Shown here piece after piece: positions 33,931 to 43,195 of a stretch of 64,000 nucleotides of DNA. The notes below the pieces were generated by a model. It had not been told where the DNA came from, did no database searches, and worked only from the letters and a program-made list of their open reading frames with translations. A program made the translations under genes and the position numbers. How positions within the stretch are numbered: position 1 is the first letter of the stretch; the number at the start of each line of letters is the position of its first letter. Source of the stretch: CBDCFV01 sp963664625 (GTDB lineage Bacteria; Chloroflexota; Dehalococcoidia; Lucifugimonadales; UBA3495); the NCBI GenBank assembly GCA_963664625.1, contig OY761541.1, positions 124,001 to 188,000 on the forward strand, read 5' to 3'.

Positions 33931-33954
33931 GAGGCCCCGAAAATTCGGGGCCTC
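33931..33954 (+). terminator. Intrinsic terminator
   Basis: A perfect stem GAGGCCCCGA...TCGGGGCCTC followed by TTGTTGTTAT, 75 bp after the stop codon of the duplicated-domain gene. Confidence 0.85.
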
Positions 33955-34032
33955 TTGTTGTTATCCTACCGCAGGTATCGACGAACGTTCTCAGCAGATT
34001 GTTTCCTTGTCGTCAGACGATTGGACTCCCGC

Positions 34033-34827
34033 TTACATCATCGTATATCCGCCGCTTACGCTTAACGTCTGGCCGGTGATGAAGCTGGCGGCGTCGGACG
34101 CCAGGAACACCACGGCGTTGGCTACCTCATCTCCTTGGGCAAGTCGGCGGAGGGGATAGGCCCGCTTGACCCTTTCCAGCACCTCGTCCGTGAACACGCT
34201 CCTCATGACTCGCCACATGCTGTCTTCGCTGAGGGACTCATCATCAGGCGGCACCACCAGGCCAGGGCAGACCACGTTGGCGCGCAGGCCGTAGCGGCCC
34301 GTTTCCCTGGCGATGGCCTTGCTCAGCGCAATGATTCCTCCCTTGCAGGCGGAGTAGACAGCTTCCCGGTACTCCCCCATCCTCCCAGCGTCGGAACTCA
34401 TGCTGACTATGCACCCCGATTGACGCTCAATCATGTGGGGCACCACGGCATCGAAACAGTTGATTGCCCCCCACAGGTTCACGTTGACCTCCCGTTCCCA
34501 TTCGGCCCTGGGCTTGTCGACGAAGAGGCGGTCCATTGTCCAACCGACGTTGTTCACCAGTACGTCAACGCTGCCGAACTCGGCAATGGAACTTTCGACC
34601 ATGCTTTTCACTTGGTCGGCATCGGTAACGTCGCAGGCTATTACCTTAACCCTGGCGCCGGGCTCGGAACCGGTTATTTCGGCAGCCACCGCCCCTCCCT
34701 GGGAGAGTGACAGCTCGGCGATGGTGATATTGCTTCCCTCCCTGGCAAATCCGTGCACGATGGCTCGTCCAATGTTGGAGCCGCCTCCGGTCACGATAAC
34801 GTTTTTGTTCTTCAAGCCCAGTTCCAT
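34033..34827 (-). CDS. SDR family oxidoreductase
   Basis: A 264-residue classical SDR: IVTGGGSNIGRAIVHGFA, the acidic residue near IAELSLS, LVNNVGW, Ser in SMSSDAGR, Tyr-x-x-x-Lys in YSACKGG, and C-terminal ASFITGQTLSVSGGYTMM. Likely an NAD(P)-dependent alcohol or 3-hydroxyacyl dehydrogenase; substrate unknown. The ATG at 34827 follows GGGAGGACG, and the longer upstream frame overlaps the glycosyltransferase gene and is not used. Confidence 0.87.
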   Translation of the reverse strand: MELGLKNKNVIVTGGGSNIGRAIVHGFAREGSNITIAELSLSQGGAVAAEITGSEPGARVKVIACDVTDADQVKSMVESSIAEFGSVDVLVNNVGWTMDRLFVDKPRAEWEREVNVNLWGAINCFDAVVPHMIERQSGCIVSMSSDAGRMGEYREAVYSACKGGIIALSKAIARETGRYGLRANVVCPGLVVPPDDESLSEDSMWRVMRSVFTDEVLERVKRAYPLRRLAQGDEVANAVVFLASDAASFITGQTLSVSGGYTMM

Positions 34828-34966
34828 TGGCGTTCGTCCTCCCTTGGTTGTTTGTAGTCGCAATACAGGCGGTTGAAACGTGTCCTCGACCCGTACAACT
34901 GACAGAGGGGACCGCTGGACGTCGGGAGAAGACGGGTTTGCAGCTCCGAAGGACGGCGTTTGGCGT

Positions 34967-35743
34967 TTAAGGGAGAGAACGCCGGCCGGGCGGGAATGGG
35001 TCCAAGTCAAGACCGGGACGTTCGGGCTGGGGAACCTTGGGAACGCCGCCGAAACGGAGCCTCAACAACCCCTTTATGTCCTCCGCGGCGGTCCGCGCCA
35101 CGTTGACCGTGCTGGCGGGATCGTCGTCCCATTTGACGGGAATGGAATCGATCCGGTAGCGATTCCTGGCGGCTATCAACAGCAACTCGGTGTCGAAAAA
35201 CCAGTTGTTGTTCTTCACCTTGGGCACGATGGCCTGGGCGGCTTCCTTGGTCAGCGCCTTGAATCCGCACTGGGCGTCGGGGAACCCGGTGAAGAACATG
35301 GACTTGATCATGAGGTTGTAACCGCGGGAGATAAATTCCCGTCTCAACCCCCGCTGTACACGCGAATCCTTGCTCAACCGGCTGCCGATGGCGATGTCGT
35401 ACCCGGACTCCAGAGAGCGGACCAACTGGATAAAGTGAGGCAAGTCGGTGGACAGATCGATGTCCATATAACTGACTATATCGGCGTGGCTGTCCAGCCA
35501 CGCGGTACGCAGAGCGCGCCCGCGCCCCTTCTGAGGCAAATACAGGTAGTTGACCCCAGGGTACTTGGCGCACAAAGCCTCTGAAACTGACCGGGTCTGG
35601 TCGGTAGAGGCATTGTCGGCGATGACTATCTGCCACGGATTGCTCAGGTGAGACCGCAGAAACTCCGTAAGTATCAAAACACTTCTGGGGAGGGCCTGCT
35701 CTTCGTTGTAAACCGGTAAAACTATATCTATCGTCGGGCGCAT
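34967..35743 (-). CDS. Family 2 glycosyltransferase (dolichyl-phosphate glucosyltransferase-like)
   Basis: A 258-residue GT-A-fold transferase. Marks are DIVLPVYNEEQALPRSV, IVIADNASTDQTRSV, QKGRGRALRTAW and the metal-binding SYMDIDLSTDLPHF, with AIGSRLSKDS, DAQCGFKAL and WFFDTELLLIA, as in the ALG5/DPM1 branch. It would move a sugar from a nucleotide donor to a polyprenyl phosphate. No C-terminal membrane helices are present. Start ATG 35743 after GAGGTAAG. It follows purH on the same strand but has no obvious tie to purine synthesis. Confidence 0.87.
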   Translation of the reverse strand: MRPTIDIVLPVYNEEQALPRSVLILTEFLRSHLSNPWQIVIADNASTDQTRSVSEALCAKYPGVNYLYLPQKGRGRALRTAWLDSHADIVSYMDIDLSTDLPHFIQLVRSLESGYDIAIGSRLSKDSRVQRGLRREFISRGYNLMIKSMFFTGFPDAQCGFKALTKEAAQAIVPKVKNNNWFFDTELLLIAARNRYRIDSIPVKWDDDPASTVNVARTAAEDIKGLLRLRFGGVPKVPQPERPGLDLDPFPPGRRSLP

Positions 35744-35849
35744 ATCTTACCTCAATCCCTCCAAGCCACCCGGTCTGCAACACCCGCCAATGCCGGTGCG
35801 CGGGTGCCCATACACCTGTTGAGGATAAGCGGAAGGTTGTTCGCGGCGG

Positions 35850-37394
35850 TTAATGGCGGAAGTGACGTACTCCCGTAAACACCATAGCCAGGCCGTGTTT
35901 GTTGGCAGCTTCGATTACCTCGTCGTCCCGGATAGACCCTCCGGGTTGAACTATGGCAGTGACTCCAGCCTCAGCCGCAAGCTCAATGTTATCCGGGAAG
36001 GGGAAGAAGGCGTCGGAAGCCAGGACGCTCCCCTTGGACTTTTCTCCCGCGGCACGGCCTGAAAGATGGACGCTGACCACGCGGTTTGGCTGCCCGGCCC
36101 CCATGCCGACGAGCGTCCGGTCTTTGGCGAACACTATCGCATTCGACTTGATGTGCTTGGCGGCAGTCCAAGCAAAGCCCAGGTCTTCCAGTTCGGCGGC
36201 GGTCGGAACACGCTCGGTCACGGCCTTCCACTCAGCGGGGTCTTCGGCCAGAGTGTCCGGCGTTTGTACCAGCATTCCGCCGGTGAGCGGACGCACATCG
36301 TAGGGCTGGTCTTCGGTCCCCTGCCGCACTTGGAGAATACGCAGGTTGCGTTTTCGCTGCAAAATCGCCAAGGCTTCGGGCGAGTATCCCGGCGCAACCA
36401 CAACCTCGTAAAACACTGGCCCCATGGCCTCGGCTGCCTCCGCGGTGACGGTCCGGTTGAAACCCACAATACCGCCGAAAGCTGATACCGAATCTCCTTC
36501 GTAGGCCCGCCTGTAGGCCTCGGCCTGGTCCTGATGACTGGACAATCCACAGGGGTTGGTGTGCTTGATTACCGAGACGGTAGGCCGATCGAAATCGCAC
36601 ACCACCCGCCACGCGGCGTCGGCGTCCATCAGGTTATTGAACGACAGTTCCCGTCCGTGGAGCTGTTCGGCCCGCGCAATGCCCCCCGATGATTGTTGGG
36701 ACGGGACGTACAATGCTCCCTGCTGATGGGGGTTCTCGCCGTACCGCAGGCCGGCAACCTTGGTAAAGGACAACGCCAAGGCGTCGGGCAGGGAATCGTC
36801 GGCTTGGCCGCTTTGGTTAAGGTATCCGGTAACGGCGGTATCGTACTGAGAAACGTGGTGGAACGCTTTGGCGGCCAGGCCGCGGCGTTCCTCCGTGTTC
36901 AGACTGTCTCCAGCCAGCCGTTCCGCCACCCAGAAATAGTCCGCCGGGTCAACTACGACGACGACGGACGGGAAGTTCTTGGCCGCGGCCCGGAGCATGG
37001 TGGGCCCGCCGATGTCGATATTCTCCAAGGCATCGTCCAAGGTAACGTCCGGGTTGCTGACGGTGGACACGAATGGGTATAGATTGACCGCAACCAAGTC
37101 TATGGTCTCTATGCCGTGCTCCGCCAGTTCAGCCACATGGTCCGCGGAATCACGCCGGGCCAAGATTCCGGCATGGACCACCGGATGCAGGGTCTTGACC
37201 CTCCCCTCAAGGATTTCAGGCGATCCGGTAACATCGGCCACTTGCCGCACGGGAAGGCCCCCTTCCTCAGACAGGGTGCGGTGAGTGCCGCCGGTGCTGA
37301 CCAACTCGAATCCCGCGCCGGCGATGGCCCGAGCGAACTCAACAACCCCGGTCTTGTCGTAAACGCTTATCAGTGCTCTCAACCGTCTGTACAC
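35850..37394 (-). CDS. purH: Bifunctional AICAR formyltransferase / IMP cyclohydrolase
   Basis: A 514-residue protein catalysing the last two steps of IMP synthesis. The N-terminal MGS-like cyclohydrolase domain has LISVYDKTGVVEFAR, LVSTGGT and IDLVAVNLYPF. The transformylase domain has LRYGENPHQQGALY, SFNNLMDADAAW and the active-site VIKHTNPCGLS, and it ends with FFPFPDNIELAAEAGVTAIVQPGGSIRD and GVRHFRH. Normal full length. The listed start is a GTG at 37394; a TTG four codons in (37382), spaced better after GAGGTG, gives the usual MRALIS start. It lies four bases after purM. Confidence 0.95.
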   Translation of the reverse strand: MYRRLRALISVYDKTGVVEFARAIAGAGFELVSTGGTHRTLSEEGGLPVRQVADVTGSPEILEGRVKTLHPVVHAGILARRDSADHVAELAEHGIETIDLVAVNLYPFVSTVSNPDVTLDDALENIDIGGPTMLRAAAKNFPSVVVVVDPADYFWVAERLAGDSLNTEERRGLAAKAFHHVSQYDTAVTGYLNQSGQADDSLPDALALSFTKVAGLRYGENPHQQGALYVPSQQSSGGIARAEQLHGRELSFNNLMDADAAWRVVCDFDRPTVSVIKHTNPCGLSSHQDQAEAYRRAYEGDSVSAFGGIVGFNRTVTAEAAEAMGPVFYEVVVAPGYSPEALAILQRKRNLRILQVRQGTEDQPYDVRPLTGGMLVQTPDTLAEDPAEWKAVTERVPTAAELEDLGFAWTAAKHIKSNAIVFAKDRTLVGMGAGQPNRVVSVHLSGRAAGEKSKGSVLASDAFFPFPDNIELAAEAGVTAIVQPGGSIRDDEVIEAANKHGLAMVFTGVRHFRH

Positions 37395-37398
37395 CTCA

Positions 37399-38418
37399 TC
37401 ATTGGCGAAAAATTACCTGCTGGTCTCCTTCCCGATGAGTAACCCGCCCTACGACCACGGCATCAGGGACTGACTGCTGGAGCAAGCCCAAGGCTTCCTC
37501 ATCGCAGACAGCTACCATGCCGAGGCCCATGTTGAACACCCGGTACATCTCTTCGGATGTTACCGCTCCATCACGCTGGATGATCTGAAATATGGGCGGG
37601 ACTGTCCAGGACCCCAAATGAAATTCCGCCGCCAAGTGTTCAAGGAGGACCGGAGGCATTTTGCCGGGCAATCCGCCCCCGGTGATGTGGGCCAGACCCT
37701 TCAAACGGACCAGCACGGGTTCCAACATGGGGAAGTAGCACCTGTGGCGGACCAGCAACTCCTCTCCCAGTTGGTGGCCCAGTTCATCATAACGCCGGAA
37801 CAGGACGGAAGGATTATGATCAATGCCGAAGACGCGGCGCACCAAGGAGAAGCCGTTGGTATGCACTCCGCTGGAAGGGACGCCCACGAGGTAGTCTCCG
37901 GCCTGCATCGTCTTTCCGTCGATCAACTCGTCGGCCTCTGCTGCGCCTACCACGAACCCGGCCAAGTCCAGGTCGTCCTGGGCATAGGTCCCAGGCATCT
38001 GGGCTGTTTCCCCGCCGATTAAAGCGCACCCGACATCCCTGCAACCCCATACAATGCCGCGCAACAAGGTTTCCATGGCTTGGGAGTCCAATGCGCTGAA
38101 AGCGATATAGTCCAGGAAAAAGAGAGGCTTAGCCCCACGGGTCAGTATGTCGTTGACATTGAGGGTAACCAGGTCTTGCCCGACCGACTCGTAGTGGCCT
38201 AGATGGGCCGCAATTTTGAGCTTGGTGCCCACACCGTCGGCGCTGGCTACCAACACCGGCTGCCGGTAGCCGCCAAGCCTGAACAGGCCGGCAAAACCTC
38301 CCTGTGGGTCAAGCACCTCCGGCCCGTGGGTTATTGCCGAAAAGGCCTTGATACGGTCTTTCAAGGCATCCATCTCATCCAAGTCAACCCCGGATGAACG
38401 GTAAGCCTGGCTGGACAA
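37399..38418 (-). CDS. purM: Phosphoribosylformylglycinamidine cyclo-ligase
   Basis: A 339-residue AIR synthetase, step five of purine synthesis. Conserved parts: AYRSSGVDLDEMDALKDRIK at the N-terminus, VLVASADGVGTKLKIA, GALIGGETAQMPG (as CALIGGETAQMPG), VGVPSSGVHTNGFSLVR and HITGGGLPGKMP. The start is a TTG at 38418, eight bases after GGGAGG; the longer open frame upstream runs into purF sequence and does not match the family. It sits between purF and purH, giving a purF-purM-purH operon. Confidence 0.93.
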   Translation of the reverse strand: MSSQAYRSSGVDLDEMDALKDRIKAFSAITHGPEVLDPQGGFAGLFRLGGYRQPVLVASADGVGTKLKIAAHLGHYESVGQDLVTLNVNDILTRGAKPLFFLDYIAFSALDSQAMETLLRGIVWGCRDVGCALIGGETAQMPGTYAQDDLDLAGFVVGAAEADELIDGKTMQAGDYLVGVPSSGVHTNGFSLVRRVFGIDHNPSVLFRRYDELGHQLGEELLVRHRCYFPMLEPVLVRLKGLAHITGGGLPGKMPPVLLEHLAAEFHLGSWTVPPIFQIIQRDGAVTSEEMYRVFNMGLGMVAVCDEEALGLLQQSVPDAVVVGRVTHREGDQQVIFRQ

Positions 38419-38485
38419 TTGTTGTACCTCCCACCTGGACCGCCTGCACACCGGCCAAGCGGCCGCACCACCCTGAAAGGTTAAT

Positions 38486-39955
38486 TCAAGGGGCTTGGGC
38501 CTCGGCTTCCACGGACGAGGGGCCGCTGAGGACCAGCTTGGAGAGTTCCAGTTGCACCGGCACCGGATAGTTGCCGGTAAAGCAAGCATCGCAGAAGCCG
38601 CCGTCAGCCCCGCCGACAACGTTCATAAGGCCGCCGACACTCAAGTAACCAAGAGAGTTTACGCCGATCATTTCACGAATTTCTTCGACGCTTTTGTTGG
38701 CGGCAATCAATTCCGCGCGACTAGCCATGTCCACCCCCATAAAACAAGGGTGTTGGATAGGCGGAGCGCAGACCCGCATGTGAATTTCGGCCGCACCGGC
38801 CCTCCGAAGAAGGCCCACGACATGGGGCGTGGTAGTGCCCCTGACAATGCTGTCGTCGACGACGATGAGCCTTTGCCCGGCGATCACCTCGGCAAGGGGA
38901 TTGAACTTTTGGCGAACGCCCAAGTCTCTCAGCCGCTGCTCCGGTTCGATGAAGGTCCTGCCGACATATCGGTTCTTGATAAGGCCCTCACCGTATGGGA
39001 TACCTGATTCTCTGGCGTATCCCACCGCCGCCGCCGTGGAAGAGTCAGGTATTCCAATGACCAAGTCCGCTTCTACAGGGTGTTCCCGCGCCAGTTGTGC
39101 GCCGAGTTCCTGCCGCACCGAATGCACCAACTGGTCGTCGATCATGCTGTCGGGACGTGCGAAATAGATAAACTCGAAAACGCACAGGGCCCGCGACCTT
39201 GGACTGCCCGTCCACTTGGCCGAGCGAAAGCCTTCGGGACTGATGACAATTACTTCTCCGGGTTCGACTTCCCTCAAGTACGCGGCCCCAAGGTGGTCCA
39301 ACGCGCACGTCTCAGACGCGATTACCCAGCCGCCATCGATCCGCCCCATACAAAGGGGCCGTATTCCCAAGGGGTCCCGGGCGGCGATCAGGGTGTCTTC
39401 GGTCAACGCCACCATGGAATAAGCTCCCTCGAATTGGCGCATACAATGGAAAACCCGCTCTTCCCAGTCCATGCCAGCGGCATTGGCCAGCATCAGGGCC
39501 ATGACTTCGGTGTCGGTGGTGGAATTAAAGGTGCAATTCCAGTCTCGCTGAAGCTGTCCGCGCAACTGAAGCGAGTTGATGATGTTGCCATTGTTGGCCA
39601 AGGCTAACCGACCGTGGCGGCCGTCGACCAAGTGAGGCTGAGCGTTGGACAGCACACTGCTGCCGGTAGTGGAGTAGCGGGTGTGGCCAATGGCCTTGTC
39701 GCCGGAAAGGGGATAAAAGTCCGGTTCGCGGAACACTTGGGTGACCAATCCCATTTCCGCGTGGACGTTGATGGTCTCCCCGTTGGAAGCGGCGATACCG
39801 GCGCTCTCCTGGCCCCGGTGCTGTAAGGCGAACAGGCCGAAGAATGCCAAGTGGCTGGCTTCCCCATCCGGCGCGTAAACAGCGACTACGCCGCATTCCT
39901 CTTCAGGATGGTCGAAAGGGGGAGTGAGCCTGAGGGACTCGCGCTCGTTACTCAC
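38486..39955 (-). CDS. purF: Amidophosphoribosyltransferase
   Basis: A 489-residue enzyme of the first committed purine step. A propeptide of about 20 residues precedes the nucleophile Cys21 in EECGVVAVYAPDG. The glutaminase domain has LQHRGQESAGIA and IGHTRYSTTG. The PRPP-binding site is RLIVVDDSIVRGTTT. C-terminal cysteines in FCDACFTGNYP and GVD...C positions indicate the Bacillus-type enzyme with a 4Fe-4S cluster and processed N-terminus. The GTG start at 39955 has only a weak ribosome site. It heads the pur operon. Confidence 0.95.
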   Translation of the reverse strand: MSNERESLRLTPPFDHPEEECGVVAVYAPDGEASHLAFFGLFALQHRGQESAGIAASNGETINVHAEMGLVTQVFREPDFYPLSGDKAIGHTRYSTTGSSVLSNAQPHLVDGRHGRLALANNGNIINSLQLRGQLQRDWNCTFNSTTDTEVMALMLANAAGMDWEERVFHCMRQFEGAYSMVALTEDTLIAARDPLGIRPLCMGRIDGGWVIASETCALDHLGAAYLREVEPGEVIVISPEGFRSAKWTGSPRSRALCVFEFIYFARPDSMIDDQLVHSVRQELGAQLAREHPVEADLVIGIPDSSTAAAVGYARESGIPYGEGLIKNRYVGRTFIEPEQRLRDLGVRQKFNPLAEVIAGQRLIVVDDSIVRGTTTPHVVGLLRRAGAAEIHMRVCAPPIQHPCFMGVDMASRAELIAANKSVEEIREMIGVNSLGYLSVGGLMNVVGGADGGFCDACFTGNYPVPVQLELSKLVLSGPSSVEAEAQAP

Positions 39956-40080
39956 AGCGTCATTCTAGGTTCCCGAATCATGTTGGTCAACCACGGAACG
40001 AATGGATACCGATAGCATTTTGATTCTCGTTTCCGCATCTGCGGCCCGGACGGCAATGAGGATACCAATCGGATACACAA

Positions 40081-40734
40081 TCAGGGAGATGGCTTGGGCA
40101 TTACGGTTACCTTGCGGTTTTCACCCATGCCTGTGCTTTCCGTGGTGACGCCCCCATGACCGGAAAGAGCGGTATGCACAATGCGGCGGTCCGCCGGGCT
40201 CATCGGTTCCAGAGTTACGGCCCTGTTGGTCTGGACTACGCGGGCAGCAACCTTGTTGGCCATGTCTCGAAGAGAGTTTTCCCGGCGCTGCCTGTATCGC
40301 TCCACATCCAGGACAACCCGCACCCCTTCTCCGACCTGATTCCGGACAATCAGGTTGACCAGGAACTGCAACGACTGGAGTGTCTGCCCTCTGCGGCCTA
40401 TCAACAACCCGGAGTCCTCGCCAGTCAAGTCGATTATGGGCCCGCCAACCTCGGGGTCGTTGGCTGCTCTCAAGGTCCGGTTGACGTTCACTTTGGCGGC
40501 TTGAAGAATCCGGCTGACGGTCTCGACTGCTACGGCTGCGGCCCCGCCGCCCGGCTCATTGCGGGAAATCTTGGTAACGCGCACCCGGGCGAGTTCTGCG
40601 CCGATGCCCAAGAACCCTGACTTGCCCCTACTTAGTATTTCTACCTCTGCCTCGTCGCGGTCGACGTCTAGCTCTTTCAGCGCCAACTCGGTTGCTTCTT
40701 CGACGGTGCGGGCGCTCATGACGCGTACTTCCAT
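40081..40734 (-). CDS. jag: Jag/KhpB family RNA-binding protein
   Basis: A 217-residue protein with three domains: Jag_N (TVEEATELALKELDVDRDEAEVEI, GKSGFLGIGAELARV), a KH domain (LTGEDSGLLIGRRGQTLQSLQFLVNL) and R3H (RRENSLRDMANKVAARV, LEPMSPADRRIVHTAL). It binds RNA and in Firmicutes works with YidC and cell-envelope growth. The ATG at 40734 follows GGGAGAC. Its first 107 bases overlap the end of yidC in another frame, so translation is probably coupled. Confidence 0.92.
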   Translation of the reverse strand: MEVRVMSARTVEEATELALKELDVDRDEAEVEILSRGKSGFLGIGAELARVRVTKISRNEPGGGAAAVAVETVSRILQAAKVNVNRTLRAANDPEVGGPIIDLTGEDSGLLIGRRGQTLQSLQFLVNLIVRNQVGEGVRVVLDVERYRQRRENSLRDMANKVAARVVQTNRAVTLEPMSPADRRIVHTALSGHGGVTTESTGMGENRKVTVMPKPSP

Positions 40735-41563
40735 TGTCTCCCATCTCCTTGGGCGGATCATCGTCCGCAGATTGGGCGGGCGCCGCCGGAGCGGCATCCG
40801 GCTTGGGGAACAAAGGGAACAGCGGGGGAAGCTCTCCTCTCGGAGTCACCAGTACCTGAATACCTACGCCGATGACGTTGGACACGATCCAGTACATCGA
40901 CAGGCCGACAGGGAATTGAATGGAAAAGAAAGCGATCATCACCGGCATCATCCACAGCATCATCGTCTGGTTGGACTGCTGCCGTGGGTCCGTAGACGGA
41001 GTGATGGTCAACTTCTGCTGTACCCAAGTGGACACAAAGACCAGCACCGGGACAGCGACTATGCCGACCGAGGTCGGGGGCGCCCCCAAGTCCATGCCCA
41101 AGAACCCCGAGTCCAACGGAGCGGCTGAGTAAATGGGGAAGATCGGTATCCACGAGTACAGCTTTTGGGACAGTCCCACCAAGTCGTCGGGCGAGGCGAA
41201 CAACGTTTGTATCAGCACCCGGAACAACCCGATCAGGATGGGCATCTGCACTACCAGCGGCCCCAGGCAGCCAATGGGGTTTACCCCCGCCTCCCGGTAC
41301 ATCCGCATGGTTTCTTGGGAAATCCGGCTTCGATCGTTCCGGTAGCGTTCCTGGATTTCCCGCAACCTGGGCTGAAGCACGCTCATGGCCCGCATTTGCT
41401 TGATCTGCTTCAGCGTCAGGGGCATCGTGACCCCGCGCACGATGATGGTAAAGAGGATGATGGCGATGCCCATCTGGTTGAAGCTGATCACGTACAACAC
41501 CATCAAGGTGTTGAGCATCGGCCTGATGATCAGTTCGGTCCATAGTACAAAAAAGGCGTCCAA
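40628..41563 (-). CDS. yidC: Membrane protein insertase YidC (Oxa1 family)
   Basis: A 311-residue insertase without the large periplasmic P1 domain, as in Gram-positive and Chloroflexota types. Membrane segments include IAIILFTIIVRGVTMPL, with the groove arginine (Arg43), then the cytoplasmic hairpin LKQIKQMRAMSVLQPRLREIQERY, PIGCLGPLVVQMPILIGLF and MYWIVSNVIGVGIQVLV. The C-terminal tail is very basic (RPHRRRSNRVGAERARRRPRRG) and suits ribosome contact; it is encoded over the start of jag. TTG start at 41563, six bases after AGGTAGG. Confidence 0.92.
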   Translation of the reverse strand: MDAFFVLWTELIIRPMLNTLMVLYVISFNQMGIAIILFTIIVRGVTMPLTLKQIKQMRAMSVLQPRLREIQERYRNDRSRISQETMRMYREAGVNPIGCLGPLVVQMPILIGLFRVLIQTLFASPDDLVGLSQKLYSWIPIFPIYSAAPLDSGFLGMDLGAPPTSVGIVAVPVLVFVSTWVQQKLTITPSTDPRQQSNQTMMLWMMPVMIAFFSIQFPVGLSMYWIVSNVIGVGIQVLVTPRGELPPLFPLFPKPDAAPAAPAQSADDDPPKEMGDNGSTRHERPHRRRSNRVGAERARRRPRRGRGRNTK

Positions 41564-41598
41564 AAAGGCCTACCTATTAACCGGGTTCTCAGAGGGAA

Positions 41599-42624
41599 TT
41601 AGCATTTGGCGCCGGTTTCGGTGTTGTAGCACCAAGCCTCGTTCAAGTCGAGCCTGCTGGTTGTACTGCCTTTCAGGTCCAGCCTGACCACGGTGCTTCC
41701 AAGGGTGCCCACGTACAGAGTCCTGCCTTCCACAAAGAGAGGCGCCCTGATCTCTGCGTCACCGACAAATTCCGAGTCTATCAACCGGTCCGCATCGGCG
41801 CCCGACCCGCTGACGTCAAGCAGGACCACCCTGCCGTTCTTCCCTGCGACAACCAAGCTCCCAAGCATCAACGATGGCCTGGAAACGATTGGCGCGCCGA
41901 CGTCGTACTTCCAAAGCAGCTTGCCGCCCCTGTCAACCGCGTAAATATTACCGTCCATGGACGGGGCAAAAACGGTGCGGTCGTTGGCAACCGCTCCCGC
42001 CCAGAACCAGTGGTTTCCTTCCAACTCCCACCGAAGACTGCCGCTGTCCGCGTCTATGGCGTACAGCTTCTTGTCAAATGACCCTGCCACCACCATGTCC
42101 CGGAAAATCAAAGGTTTGCCGGCCACAATACCCCCGGTCTTATAGCTCCACTCCAACAGACCGTCACGCAACGACACCGCATAGATGCTCCGGTCATGGG
42201 AACCAAAGTAGACCACGCCACGGTGAATAACCGGAGTGGACCAGATTTTGTCGCCAGTCTCAAAGGACCACCGGGGTTCGCCGGTGTCGGCTTGGTAAGC
42301 GTAAAGCCTGCCGTCTTCAGAACCCACCACCACGATGTTGGATTCGCGGTCGAATGCCGGTCCTGAAACCAATGGAGCCATATCTTCAAGGGGACCTTCG
42401 GGAGGATCGTGCGGCCGGCGCCACCCCGCTTCATTGAACAAGCCTGTGGCCTTATCAATGGCGTACAGATACCCGTCGATGCCGCTGACGTATATCAGCC
42501 TGTCCCCCACCGCCGGATGGTCGTAAGCACCGCGGACACCGCCCAGAGAGGTCTGGGTGCACCCGGCCAAGACAATGCTTGCCACCAGCGCCGCCATCAT
42601 AACCCCGATGTTACGGACGCTCAT
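41599..42624 (-). CDS. PQQ-like/BamB-like beta-propeller lipoprotein
   Basis: A 341-residue exported lipoprotein with lipobox VLAGC near residue 21, then repeated propeller blades with the tryptophan-docking style: DRLIYVSGIDGYLYAIDKATG, NIVVVGSEDGRLYAYQADTGEPRWSFETG split over blades, VYFGSHDRSIYAVSLRDGLLEWSYKTGG and FAPSMDGNIYAVDRGGKLLWKYDVG. BamB-like proteins act in outer-surface protein assembly; here a link with YidC-dependent insertion is only positional. The ATG at 42624 overlaps the upstream stop by four bases (ATGA). Confidence 0.87.
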   Translation of the reverse strand: MSVRNIGVMMAALVASIVLAGCTQTSLGGVRGAYDHPAVGDRLIYVSGIDGYLYAIDKATGLFNEAGWRRPHDPPEGPLEDMAPLVSGPAFDRESNIVVVGSEDGRLYAYQADTGEPRWSFETGDKIWSTPVIHRGVVYFGSHDRSIYAVSLRDGLLEWSYKTGGIVAGKPLIFRDMVVAGSFDKKLYAIDADSGSLRWELEGNHWFWAGAVANDRTVFAPSMDGNIYAVDRGGKLLWKYDVGAPIVSRPSLMLGSLVVAGKNGRVVLLDVSGSGADADRLIDSEFVGDAEIRAPLFVEGRTLYVGTLGSTVVRLDLKGSTTSRLDLNEAWCYNTETGAKC

Positions 42625-43166
42625 CGGTCCCGCTCTTCGGGGGCGAAAGTCCACTTGACCGGCGGCGAAGGGGAGCCATCATCTCTTAAAGCGGTTACCT
42701 GCCCCTGCTTGGTGGTGATGAACACCACCCATTCCTCGCCGAGCTTGTATATGTCCGACAGGTCCGCGTGGACCTGGGGCCAAGTGCCATTGACCCCGCG
42801 GACCACTCGCAGGTCGCGGTCTCTGATGGAGGTTATGGTCATTTGTTCAGTGCCGATCTGTATGGTCTGGCCGACGGCGAATCCCACGGCGTAGCTCACC
42901 GTTAGAATGTCGTCAACATTGCTGAACGGCGCACCCTCGTTGACAGTTTCTCCGGTTTTCACCGGGACTACGGCGGCGGCGGCGGGCGACCATCCGGAAC
43001 TGGGCTGCTCGAAGGAGCCGGGCGTGCACGCAATCAACATGACGGCCAAGGGAAGCAAGGCGACAACAGGGAATGCCCAGCCCCCTGGCTTCCGGCTCTT
43101 CGCCGAGGCCGAGACTCTGACAACCCCATTGACTAAGGAGCAGGTACTATGGACGATTCGGAACAA
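42621..43166 (-). CDS. Hypothetical lipoprotein between yidD and the BamB-like gene
   Basis: The protein has a long N-terminal region, a hydrophobic signal segment and a lipobox LIACTPGS, then about 135 residues with TVSYAVGFAVGQTIQIGTEQMTI and LRVVRGVNGTWPQVH; the latter resembles short 'type-I pilin/phage tail tip' beta modules but is not assigned. The start is uncertain: a TTG at 43166 is listed, and the frame stays open to an ATG at 43238 that would overlap yidD; none has a good ribosome site. Translational coupling with the BamB-like gene is likely. Function unknown. Confidence 0.65.
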   Translation of the reverse strand: MFRIVHSTCSLVNGVVRVSASAKSRKPGGWAFPVVALLPLAVMLIACTPGSFEQPSSGWSPAAAAVVPVKTGETVNEGAPFSNVDDILTVSYAVGFAVGQTIQIGTEQMTITSIRDRDLRVVRGVNGTWPQVHADLSDIYKLGEEWVVFITTKQGQVTALRDDGSPSPPVKWTFAPEERDR

Positions 43167-43195
43167 ATCGATTGAGAAATAAGTTAAAGACAAAT

